Shown here piece after piece: positions 14,427 to 20,710 of a stretch of DNA of 20,710 nt. The notes beneath the pieces are model-generated. The model saw nothing but the letters and a program-made list of their open reading frames with translations. It was not told where the DNA came from and ran no database searches. This stretch comes from Candidatus Borrarchaeota archaeon. GTDB taxonomy: Archaea > Asgardarchaeota > Sifarchaeia > Borrarchaeales > Borrarchaeaceae. Where the stretch lies: assembly GCA_016840645.1 (NCBI GenBank), contig JAEORY010000017.1, forward strand, positions 1-20,710, given 5' to 3'. The translations under genes were made by a program, and so were the position numbers. Positions within the stretch are counted from its first letter, which is position 1, and each line of letters starts with the position of its first letter.

Positions 14427-14471
14427 GACACAATTCATCTCTAGGCTCAAGCTATGGGGCTTTCTTGTGTC
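14427..14471 (-). mobile_element. IS605-like end structure upstream of tnpB
   Basis: On the minus strand it reads GAAAGC, CCCATAGCTTGAGCC, then AGATGAATTGTG, the same order as the tnpB right end. The closest match in the ending is the structure at 17985-18030, which shares GATGAATTG. It is bracketed by GACACAA (14427-14433) and TTGTGTC (14465-14471), a 7-bp inverted repeat. It is probably the end of a second, lost element. The rest of 14299-14538 shows nothing else. Confidence 0.4.
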
Positions 14472-14539
14472 TTAACATTAAGAATAACAAAGCTTTTTAC
14501 AGTCTAGTGAATACTTATATTGTAATTGTCAAATAAACT

Positions 14540-14546
14540 ATAAATT
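14540..14546 (+). promoter_or_regulatory. TATA box of the coiled-coil protein gene
   Basis: TATAAAT centred about 43 bases before the ATG at 14586 places the transcript start near 14568. The ribosome site GAAGGGG (14572-14578) follows it with normal spacing. Confidence 0.5.
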
Positions 14547-14585
14547 ATCACAAAATAAGTACAAATTCTTAGAAGGGGAAAACAA

Positions 14586-15824
14586 ATGGCAGATAACTCT
14601 AAAAAAGAAGAGAAGGATATACTTGAGGAGAATGAGTCTAGTTTTGTTATGCTCTCCAATTCGCTTACTCAGATATTCAAAGGTTTTCATGATAACCAAG
14701 TAACACTTACAAAAGAGCATGACGCTCTAACTAAAGATGTCTCGTCTCTTGATAAAAATTATGAGAGCTTTTCAAAGGATATTTCAAAATTGAATAAGGA
14801 TATTCTTGATAGTTTAAAAGAACTTAAAAAAACTACTGAGACGGATGCAAAGAAATCAATTGAAAGTCTTGAAGCACTAAATGAACTAATCAGCAATATT
14901 CCTGCAACAATTGAAGCTAAACTTGAAGAACTGGGAAAAAAACTTGAAGATACACGCAATAGCAGTTTACAGGCGTTAGAAGTTAGTAAGGAAGAACTTA
15001 TTCAAAACATAGGGATTTTAAAAGAGTTTATTTCCAGCAATGTTGAAACTATGATTACTGAAACAAAGAATACAAAAGAAATTGTTCAAGAGCAGATTGA
15101 TGCGTTGCCAACTTCCGTAGATGAAGTTCTACAACAAATGAAACAAGATTATTCAGCTAGATTTGAGAAGCTTGAAAAAGACTTTGCCGAAGTAATGAAA
15201 CCTCTAAATGAAAGAGTTAATAATATAAAGAGTACACAGGACACATTGACGGAACAGGTTACAGAACTACATGCTGAATTAGCTAAGTCAGTTACTGAGA
15301 ACAAAGAAACTTTTGTTGAAAAGTTTAATACCCAATCTGAAATTATAACAGAAATGAGTCAGAATTCTACCGAAAAACTAGGAGTAATTGGTTCAGAAGT
15401 TGAAAAACTGAAGATCGCGTACTTTGATAGTGTGATTGGACAATTCGATAGTCTCTCAAAACGCATAGGTGAACTGGAGACAGCAATTAATGAACTAAAT
15501 AAACGGGATACGACGCCTCCCACAGAGCTTATGAGTCGCTTGGAAGAAATTGAAAGAACAATTTTACCAAGAAGTGACTTTGAGAATAATATCGAAGCAC
15601 TAACCAAGAACCTCTCTAAACAATTAAGTGCCATAAAAGTTGCAATGATCCGCGCATTTCCGGAAATAGAGGGTAAAAAAGAGGACGTAGTTGAGGAAGA
15701 AGAAGAAACCCCTGAAGAGGAAACAGAAGAAGAGGAAACAGAAGAAGAGGAAACAGAAGGAGAAGAGGGGACAGAAGAAACTCCTACAAAAACACGCCGT
15801 GGCAGATCAAGAAGAACTAGTTAA
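14586..15824 (+). CDS. Long coiled-coil protein with acidic repeat tail and basic C-terminus
   Basis: The protein has 412 residues. Residues about 35-350 are nearly all heptad-like helix, e.g. FSKDISKLNKDILDSLKELK, IEAKLEELGKKLEDTR and IGELETAINELNKR, so a long coiled coil is expected. There is no membrane segment or signal peptide. A short segment LSAIKVAMIRAFPEIEGK is followed by an acidic tail of repeated EEETE units and then the basic end RRGRSRRTS. The architecture recalls structural or chromosome- and membrane-associated scaffolds, and methyl-accepting-like coils without their receptor. I cannot name a family. It has its own promoter and stands between a mobile region and the metVF pair. 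Confidence 0.75.
   Translation: MADNSKKEEKDILEENESSFVMLSNSLTQIFKGFHDNQVTLTKEHDALTKDVSSLDKNYESFSKDISKLNKDILDSLKELKKTTETDAKKSIESLEALNELISNIPATIEAKLEELGKKLEDTRNSSLQALEVSKEELIQNIGILKEFISSNVETMITETKNTKEIVQEQIDALPTSVDEVLQQMKQDYSARFEKLEKDFAEVMKPLNERVNNIKSTQDTLTEQVTELHAELAKSVTENKETFVEKFNTQSEIITEMSQNSTEKLGVIGSEVEKLKIAYFDSVIGQFDSLSKRIGELETAINELNKRDTTPPTELMSRLEEIERTILPRSDFENNIEALTKNLSKQLSAIKVAMIRAFPEIEGKKEDVVEEEEETPEEETEEEETEEEETEGEEGTEETPTKTRRGRSRRTS
15714..15758 (+). repeat. 15-nt tandem repeat, three perfect copies
   Basis: GAAGAGGAAACAGAA is repeated exactly three times, then degenerates up to about 15778. It encodes the EEETE units of the acidic tail. Perfect nucleotide copies suggest recent slippage, so the tail length may vary between strains. 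Confidence 0.9.
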
Positions 15825-15861
15825 TCTTGAAGTTAAAGATTTTATTTAGGCAACTATAGAA

Positions 15862-15890
15862 GTCAACTACCTTTCCCTTTCGGAAGAGAT
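15862..15890 (-). mobile_element. Weak solo IS605-like end hairpin
   Basis: On the minus strand, CTCTTCC-GAAAG-GGAAAGG (seven positions, one mismatch) is followed by TAGTTGAC. This is the arrangement seen at 8187-8228, with the same TAGTTGAC ending. The 310-base gap 15825-16135 holds nothing else that I can name, apart from TTTAAAAA near 16055, a possible TATA for metV. Confidence 0.4.
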
Positions 15891-16135
15891 CTTATCGCTG
15901 ATATCAAATAAATTCTAAGAATTTACTCTTCATTATTTTTTATTGCTTAGCTGAAAAAGAGATTCCCTTAGGTGCAGAACGGTACTACAGTATGTAGAAA
16001 CTTTGAGAATTATGATGATAGATTCTTACATTTCGGGTGTATCGACATTTAAGTTTAAAAAGGCAATTACTACACATCTCAATTAAGGAATCTTATCACA
16101 TGTAACAAATTTCAATCATATTCGAGGTGAATGAT

Positions 16136-16774
16136 GTGATTATAACTACCAAAAAAAACATAGAAGACGTTTTAGAGATGTTAAAGCCCTATTCGCGCAT
16201 CTTCGTGGGTGGCTGTGGCACTTGTGCAACAAGCTGTATGACTGGTGGCGAAGAACAGGTTAATGAAATGGTTGAACTTCTTGGCGATCGCGCTGTTGCA
16301 GGCTATGTGTTTGAGGAACCTTGCGATATTAGGCTGGTCAAACGCGACTTGAAAGAAGTAAAAGATAAGATCGAAGAAGCAGAAGTTATTTTGGAACTTA
16401 GCTGTGGCGCAGGCGCTCAGGTTGTTTCAGAGGCTACTGAAAAATTTGTCTTGCCTGGTTGTGATACTATTTTTCTTGGCGAAACGATAAGGATCGGGCG
16501 CTTTCAAGAACTGTGTAAGATGTGCGGTGAATGCGTACTTCATGAAACTGGTACTATCTGTCCCTTAACTCGATGCGCGAAGGGACTAATAAATGGTCCA
16601 TGTGGAGGTTATGCTGACGGAAAATGTGAAGTCGGAAACTACGAGAACGACTGTGCATGGTGTTTGATCTACGAGCAACTCAAGAAATTTGACCGACTTG
16701 ATTTGTTTGTGAAAGCAACGTTACCACGTGACTGGAGTATCAAATCGTCACCACAAAAAATTATGTTGCGATGA
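16136..16774 (+). CDS. metV: MetV, iron-sulfur/zinc partner of methylenetetrahydrofolate reductase
   Basis: The protein has 212 residues matching the MTHFR C-terminal-domain family (MetV). The N-terminal half has VGGCGTCATSCMTGG and LSCGAGAQVVSE. The C-terminal half carries a dense cysteine set: CKMCGECVLHETGTICPLTRC, then GPCGGYADGKCEVG, then CAWCLIYEQL. In acetogens MetV and MetF form a complex that reduces methylene-H4folate to methyl-H4folate in the methyl branch of the Wood-Ljungdahl pathway. The GTG at 16136 is preferred over the first in-frame GTG at 16127 because GAGGTGA (16124-16130) is then the ribosome site. metF starts 10 bases after its stop, with the metF ribosome site overlapping the stop codon, so the pair is coupled. 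Confidence 0.85.
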   Translation: MIITTKKNIEDVLEMLKPYSRIFVGGCGTCATSCMTGGEEQVNEMVELLGDRAVAGYVFEEPCDIRLVKRDLKEVKDKIEEAEVILELSCGAGAQVVSEATEKFVLPGCDTIFLGETIRIGRFQELCKMCGECVLHETGTICPLTRCAKGLINGPCGGYADGKCEVGNYENDCAWCLIYEQLKKFDRLDLFVKATLPRDWSIKSSPQKIMLR

Positions 16775-16784
16775 GGTGAATAAA

Positions 16785-17723
16785 ATGAGAGAAGCATATA
16801 GCGAGTTAATGAAAAAAATAAATGCTGGGGAGTTCGTGTTCACCGGTGAACTTGAACCTGAAAAGACTACTGATCTGCATGAGGTCATAGAGCAAGCAAG
16901 AGCACTTAAAGGTTATGTGACCGCTTGTAATGTAACTGATAATCCAAAATCATGTGCTTATACATCTCCCTTAGCAGCTTCCTACATAGTTCAGAGGGAC
17001 TCAGGAATGGAGACAGTATATCAATGTACAGTCAGGGACCGAAATAGACTCGCATTAGTATCTGATTTGCTAGCTGCGGGTTCATTTGGTCTTAAGAACG
17101 TCCTTGCCTTGAGCGGTGACCATACTACCCTTGGTGACAATCCCGGGGCGTTACCAGTTTATGATGTTGATTCACTTGGATTAGTGTATATGGCTCGGAA
17201 GATGGTGGTTGATGGGACTGACTTAGTTGGTCTAGAAATAGAAAATCCACCAAAATTTAATATCGCAATGGCAGGAAATCCTAATGCTGATCCTCTAGAG
17301 CCAGAAGTGCTTAAGTGTGAAAGAAAAACACTTGGTCTTGGAGACTACGGAGCGGATTTCATTCAGACTCAAGTCGTATTTGAGATCGAAAAGGCCAAAA
17401 CCTGGCTGAAGGAAACTGAATACCTCAATACGCCGTGCATTATTGGAATCTTCCCAATAAAGTCGTATGGAATGGCAAAATTCTTTAATACAGCGATACC
17501 AGGTGTTTCAGTGCCGGATTTCTTTATGGAGCGATTTAAAAAGGCTAAGCAAATTGACGATAAGAAAAAGAAGAAAGAAAGGTATCTGGAAATCAACATT
17601 GATTATTTTACCGACTTCTGTCGTGAAATCTACAAGACAACGAAGGCAGCAGGAATCCATATCATGGCCGTAAATTATGTTCAGTGCACCCCACCACTTG
17701 TTGAAGCTGTATTGAAGGCTTAA
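16785..17723 (+). CDS. metF: MetF, 5,10-methylenetetrahydrofolate reductase
   Basis: The protein has 312 residues, the normal length for the flavin-binding TIM-barrel reductase. Landmarks are FTGELEPEKTTDLHEV with the conserved Glu pair at the start, YQCTVRDRNRLALVSDLLAAG, then LALSGDHTTLGDNPGA (folate/flavin loop), then DFIQTQVVFEIEKAK and PCIIGIFPIKS, which carry the usual barrel strands. It reduces methylene-H4folate (or a related pterin) to the methyl form with MetV as electron partner. The real start is the ATG at 16785 after GAGGTGA; an in-frame upstream TTG/GTG would run into metV. A lysine-rich insert (DDKKKKKERY) sits before the last helices. An oligo-T stop follows. Confidence 0.9.
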   Translation: MREAYSELMKKINAGEFVFTGELEPEKTTDLHEVIEQARALKGYVTACNVTDNPKSCAYTSPLAASYIVQRDSGMETVYQCTVRDRNRLALVSDLLAAGSFGLKNVLALSGDHTTLGDNPGALPVYDVDSLGLVYMARKMVVDGTDLVGLEIENPPKFNIAMAGNPNADPLEPEVLKCERKTLGLGDYGADFIQTQVVFEIEKAKTWLKETEYLNTPCIIGIFPIKSYGMAKFFNTAIPGVSVPDFFMERFKKAKQIDDKKKKKERYLEINIDYFTDFCREIYKTTKAAGIHIMAVNYVQCTPPLVEAVLKA

Positions 17724-17734
17724 GGAATTACCCT

Positions 17735-17750
17735 TCCTTTTTTTGTTTTT
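17735..17750 (+). terminator. Oligo-T terminator after metVF
   Basis: The sequence CCTTTTTTTGTTTTT begins 12 bases after the metF stop, a typical archaeal T-tract stop without a strong hairpin. Confidence 0.55.
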
Positions 17751-17830
17751 AAAATCCGCATCGTGCTATTTTTGACCTAATTTTTTGCCATAACAAAAAA
17801 AATATCTAGTTGGATGATGAACTTATCCAA

Positions 17831-17870
17831 GTGAGCTACCTCGTGCTCAAGCTTTGAGGCTTCCTGCTTC
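17831..17870 (-). mobile_element. Degraded tnpB right end / scaffold hairpin
   Basis: On the minus strand, GCAGGAAG is followed by CCTC-AAAGCTTGAGCAC-GAGG and TAGCTCAC, clearly the same design as 13016-13056. The stem is down to 4 bp and the ending has TAGC for TAGT. It overlaps the stop of the tnpB relic at 17847. Confidence 0.6.
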
Positions 17871-17950
17871 TACGACAGACTCGATCCCCTTGCGGGTTAC
17901 GGAGGTCTTATCTCCACAGGCTTAACATCCCTACGCCCCGTAGGTACTCA
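17847..17950 (-). pseudogene. Relic of a tnpB 3' end
   Basis: Only the last 35 or so codons remain. One frame gives VPTGRRDVKPVEIRP, the familiar C-terminal linker of archaeal TnpB; after a frame break the end reads GIESVVEAGSLKA then TGA. The complete copy at 13027 ends GRGPTEVTPAE and VAETGSLTALA, and the DNA aligns well over GTTANGCCTGNGGAGA. The rest of the gene is gone, which shows a deletion after an earlier insertion. Confidence 0.7.
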
Positions 17951-17984
17951 TAAAGAATATCACCAACACACTAAATAAACACCA

Positions 17985-18030
17985 TGCAATTCATCATCAC
18001 GCTAAAGCAGTGGTGCTTTCTTACTTGGTT
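17985..18030 (-). mobile_element. Second IS605-like end hairpin next to the tnpB relic
   Basis: On the minus strand, GAAAG-CACCAC-TGCTTTAGC-GTGATG-ATGAATTGC. It shares CACTGCTTTAGCGTGA (16 bases) with the tnpB right end at 13016, and its ATGAATTGC ending with 10321 and 14431. It is a solo end in the same direction as its neighbour at 17831. Between 18031 and 18153 I see only the leader of the next gene. Confidence 0.5.
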
Positions 18031-18153
18031 ATCAGTAAAGGATATGATACAGTATTCTGTTATGTGTTCCAGTTTTTTGTCCGTTCAAATTTCCCGAACG
18101 GAATTATGGGATATACGACCTTAAAAGTGAGTTAATCAGGTTGGAATGTAGCT

Positions 18154-20710
18154 ATGAATCTTAAAGTTCTTGATTTCATAAGAAAACGAAAGGCCACTTT
18201 TTTTCTCGGAGCAGGGATTTCTATGATCCCTCCTTCCTGCCTACCTAGCTGGTGGCAGATTAATCATACAATTCTTGATGCACTTACTGACGAATCTGTT
18301 TCACTTGTTCCCGAAGTAAGAGAACTAACCCGTCTGATTAAGAAGCGGGAAGATGATGGGAAACTTCCCCCAGAATTTGTAGCGGAAATCATTACCGATC
18401 GGATTGGGGAGTCTTATTTTGATGTCTTGCAAGCGTTAGAAGGGGATACTCCAAATCAGGCCCATTTATGGTTAGCTAAATTAGCGAAGGCTGGTTTGCT
18501 CACGGCAATAGTCACTACCAACTTTGACACTCTTATCGAGCGCGCGTTTGAAATTGTGGGAGCATCTCTACGAGTTTTTGTACATCTTGAAGATTATGAA
18601 AATATGGATCTCCCAGAGGAATTGTCTACAAGTACCAAAGAGACTCCGTGCATGCTTTTGAAATTACATGGTACGGCTACGCAGCCAAACACATGTATTG
18701 ATACACTAGCACAACGTAAACGAGGATTACATCCAACAATTCTGAATGCATTAAACCTTGTTGGTTCTCGAACTTTCTGGATCATTTTAGGATATTCAGG
18801 GGCAGACCTTGAGGCAAATTCTAATTATCTTGGTATTCGAGCACGAATGAACAATTCACCAGGATTTACATGGCTTCATCTACCAGATAGGGAACCTTTA
18901 TCGGTAGTAGCTGAACTAGCAGACCTTTATGGTGGTGAGCGGGGAATGATCGAGTTTGGAATATTGCCCGGATGGTTAAGCGATCTAGAGGATGTCCTTC
19001 CTCCTCAAATCAGTTCCCCAGAAGCCGCTGTTCTCTCTTCGGAGGAGATTGAACAGATTAAAACTGAGACAACCAGATCGATTTCCCAGCATGCAAGTGA
19101 TTGGGCAAAAGCGCGAGGAACTGCCGAATGTGTCATTACTCTTTCCGATATAGCAATCCGTGCAGGATGTCACGATGAGGCGCGATCTGTTCTTCTAAAT
19201 CTCTTGAATGAAATAAATGAGGTAGAAATGACTTCTTTTGGCTTAGGAATTGTCTACCAGGAATTAGGAGACATAGCAATGCATATTGGGGAGAATAAAG
19301 AGGCACTGACTTATTATCAACAATCCACGACTCATTTTCGGGATGTCAAACATATGGAGGGCGTTTTTCATTCCCTACAAGGAGCTACAAAGATCCAAAC
19401 ATCTTTTGGGCATTATGCAGAGGCAGAAAAGAACTTAAAAGAGTACTTAGAGTATACACGCTCTACAAATGATTCTGAGGCGTATATCCATGCCCTCATA
19501 GATATAGGAAGTTTTTATCGCGAGATAGGAAAACTGCAGAATGGGTTAGAGGTTATGCAAGAGGCTCTTCCTCTCGCTATTCAGCAGGGACTTGAAATTT
19601 TACGCGCACATATCCTTTTAGGCATATCCATGATCGAGATGGAATTGGGAAATCCTGTGGACGCTGAAAGACACGCTACAGAGGCAAGTAACGTTTATTC
19701 TCGGCTAGGCAATGATAGTTTCCTATCAGAAACCCTGCGACATCTTGCTCAAATTCATTGGAAACGTGGAGATGTTCAATACGCCTTCGAATTACTTGAA
19801 CAAGCTAAGACAAAAGCGAATCTTGCAGGAAATAAATCGCGTATGGTGCGAGCAGAACAGGTACGAGGGGAGTTTTTAGTACAACTTGGTAATTATTCTG
19901 ATGGGGAAACTATTCTAAGAAAGGTAGCAAAGGTCGCAGAGAGTTATGGGAACGTTAATCTCTTAATAGTTGTTTGGCAAAATCTCGGACTGGCGCTTCA
20001 AATGCAGGGCAAACTAGAAGAGTCATATACGGTCTATAAAAATGCATTAACTAAGTCTGAGATGCTTGAGTTAGATGTACAATCCGCAGGATTGCGTAAC
20101 AATCTTGGAATCTTATCAGAACAACTTGGTCATCATAAAGATGCTCTAGAAAACTATCAAGCAGCTGATGAGGTCTTCAAGCGTACGGGACAACTTGAAT
20201 CCATTGCTAATTCAAAGGGGAACATTGCTAATATCCATTATCGTTTAGAGAACTTTGAAGAATCTAAGAATTACTATAGAAACGCCTTAGATATTTTTGA
20301 GAAACTACAGGACATAGGAGGAATTTTACGTACTCGTTACAACCTAGCAAATGTTATTTATCAATCAGGAGACATTCAACAAGCCAAAGAACAATATGAA
20401 CGGGCAATTAGTATGGCTGAAGAATATAGTCAGCCCGCATTAAGAGATTATTTTCAATTAAATTATGCAAACGTTCTATTTCAGTTGGAAGATTATCCGA
20501 CCGCTTTAGAGCTCTATATAAAAACCTATGCCTCAAGTATAGGCAGAAAAGATTATTCTCAAGCAGGGATGGCTAGCTATTATGCAGGCCTTGCTTATTT
20601 GCGTATGAACCAGCTGCAAAAAGCAATAGAGGCTGTAGAACAGGCAATTTCTGTATGGGGAGTGCTTGAAGAAGAGCCTCCAATGATGGCCGACGCTCGT
20701 GAGTTTTTGA
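18154..20710 (+). CDS. SIR2-domain protein with a long C-terminal TPR array (runs off the right edge)
   Basis: The frame is open from the ATG at 18154 to the last base, 852 codons so far; a stop at 18133 closes the frame upstream. Residues 15-290 are a SIR2 fold: FFLGAGIS at 16-23 (NAD-binding GAG), TTNFD at 121-125, the catalytic His172 in KLHG, and LGYSGAD at 212-218. This is the divergent SIR2_2-like type found in prokaryotic defence NADases rather than deacetylases, since the Zn-binding CxxC pairs are absent. From about residue 330 there are about twelve TPRs of 38-40 residues, e.g. LGILSEQLGHHKDALENYQA and LANVIYQSGDIQQAKEQYER. SIR2 effectors linked to repeat sensors usually deplete NAD upon phage or plasmid detection. 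Predicted cytosolic. The function here is inferred. Relatives could also be transfer-linked orphans. Confidence 0.85.
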   Translation, partial: MNLKVLDFIRKRKATFFLGAGISMIPPSCLPSWWQINHTILDALTDESVSLVPEVRELTRLIKKREDDGKLPPEFVAEIITDRIGESYFDVLQALEGDTPNQAHLWLAKLAKAGLLTAIVTTNFDTLIERAFEIVGASLRVFVHLEDYENMDLPEELSTSTKETPCMLLKLHGTATQPNTCIDTLAQRKRGLHPTILNALNLVGSRTFWIILGYSGADLEANSNYLGIRARMNNSPGFTWLHLPDREPLSVVAELADLYGGERGMIEFGILPGWLSDLEDVLPPQISSPEAAVLSSEEIEQIKTETTRSISQHASDWAKARGTAECVITLSDIAIRAGCHDEARSVLLNLLNEINEVEMTSFGLGIVYQELGDIAMHIGENKEALTYYQQSTTHFRDVKHMEGVFHSLQGATKIQTSFGHYAEAEKNLKEYLEYTRSTNDSEAYIHALIDIGSFYREIGKLQNGLEVMQEALPLAIQQGLEILRAHILLGISMIEMELGNPVDAERHATEASNVYSRLGNDSFLSETLRHLAQIHWKRGDVQYAFELLEQAKTKANLAGNKSRMVRAEQVRGEFLVQLGNYSDGETILRKVAKVAESYGNVNLLIVVWQNLGLALQMQGKLEESYTVYKNALTKSEMLELDVQSAGLRNNLGILSEQLGHHKDALENYQAADEVFKRTGQLESIANSKGNIANIHYRLENFEESKNYYRNALDIFEKLQDIGGILRTRYNLANVIYQSGDIQQAKEQYERAISMAEEYSQPALRDYFQLNYANVLFQLEDYPTALELYIKTYASSIGRKDYSQAGMASYYAGLAYLRMNQLQKAIEAVEQAISVWGVLEEEPPMMADAREFL

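Noticed and set aside
1..20710. CRISPR arrays and tRNA genes
   Set aside because: I saw no regularly spaced repeats with unique spacers and no T-loop GTTCRANYC pattern with matching acceptor stems in any gap.

Overview
The window reads as chromosomal DNA of an AT-rich archaeon (GC visibly under 40% in most genes). The archaeal evidence is a TATA-binding protein gene, a COG2522-type archaeal regulator, a protein disulfide oxidoreductase with two thioredoxin folds, TATA-box promoters, and frequent TTG starts behind GGTGA/GGAGG ribosome sites. An Asgard (Heimdallarchaeia-like or related) origin is my best guess. It rests on a Cdc48 N-domain protein without an ATPase, a small membrane protein resembling eukaryotic DPM2, a divergent TBP paralogue and several large helical-repeat proteins. 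This placement is inference, not proof.

Layout. Positions 1-1149 hold the 3' end of an unrecognised gene, a solo IS200/IS605-type end hairpin and an orphan minus-strand ORF. Positions 1425-2089 hold a TBP paralogue with a matching 10-residue insert in both lobes and a 38-nt frame-breaking insertion. Then come a Cdc48-N/zinc-ribbon protein (minus), a protein disulfide oxidoreductase with two small or helical proteins downstream (3323-5627), the DPM2-like membrane protein (minus), and an alpha-helical repeat protein (6467-8146). Positions 8241-9706 (minus) are a split UxaA-family dehydratase pair: SAF subunit first, catalytic subunit second. An OsmC-like gene diverges from it.

Positions 10300-14470 are mobile. 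An iscB locus has hairpin repeats on both sides and a probable omega-RNA upstream. It is followed by a COG2522 regulator with a palindrome against its TATA box, and a tnpB broken by one in-frame TAA. Beyond it lie a coiled-coil protein with an acidic tail (14586-15824), a metV-metF pair for methylenetetrahydrofolate reduction (16136-17723), an island of decayed tnpB ends (17831-18030), and a large open gene running off the right edge. That gene encodes a SIR2 domain followed by about twelve TPRs (18154-20710+), an architecture typical of NAD-depleting immune proteins.

Themes. Core metabolism (MetVF, UxaA pair, PDO/OsmC redox genes) alternates with RNA-guided nuclease elements. At least seven solo or tnpB-associated IS605-like end hairpins are scattered through the window, most on the minus strand. 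The best candidates for something undescribed are the TBP paralogue, the SIR2-TPR protein, the ATPase-less Cdc48 N-domain protein and the DPM2-like protein.
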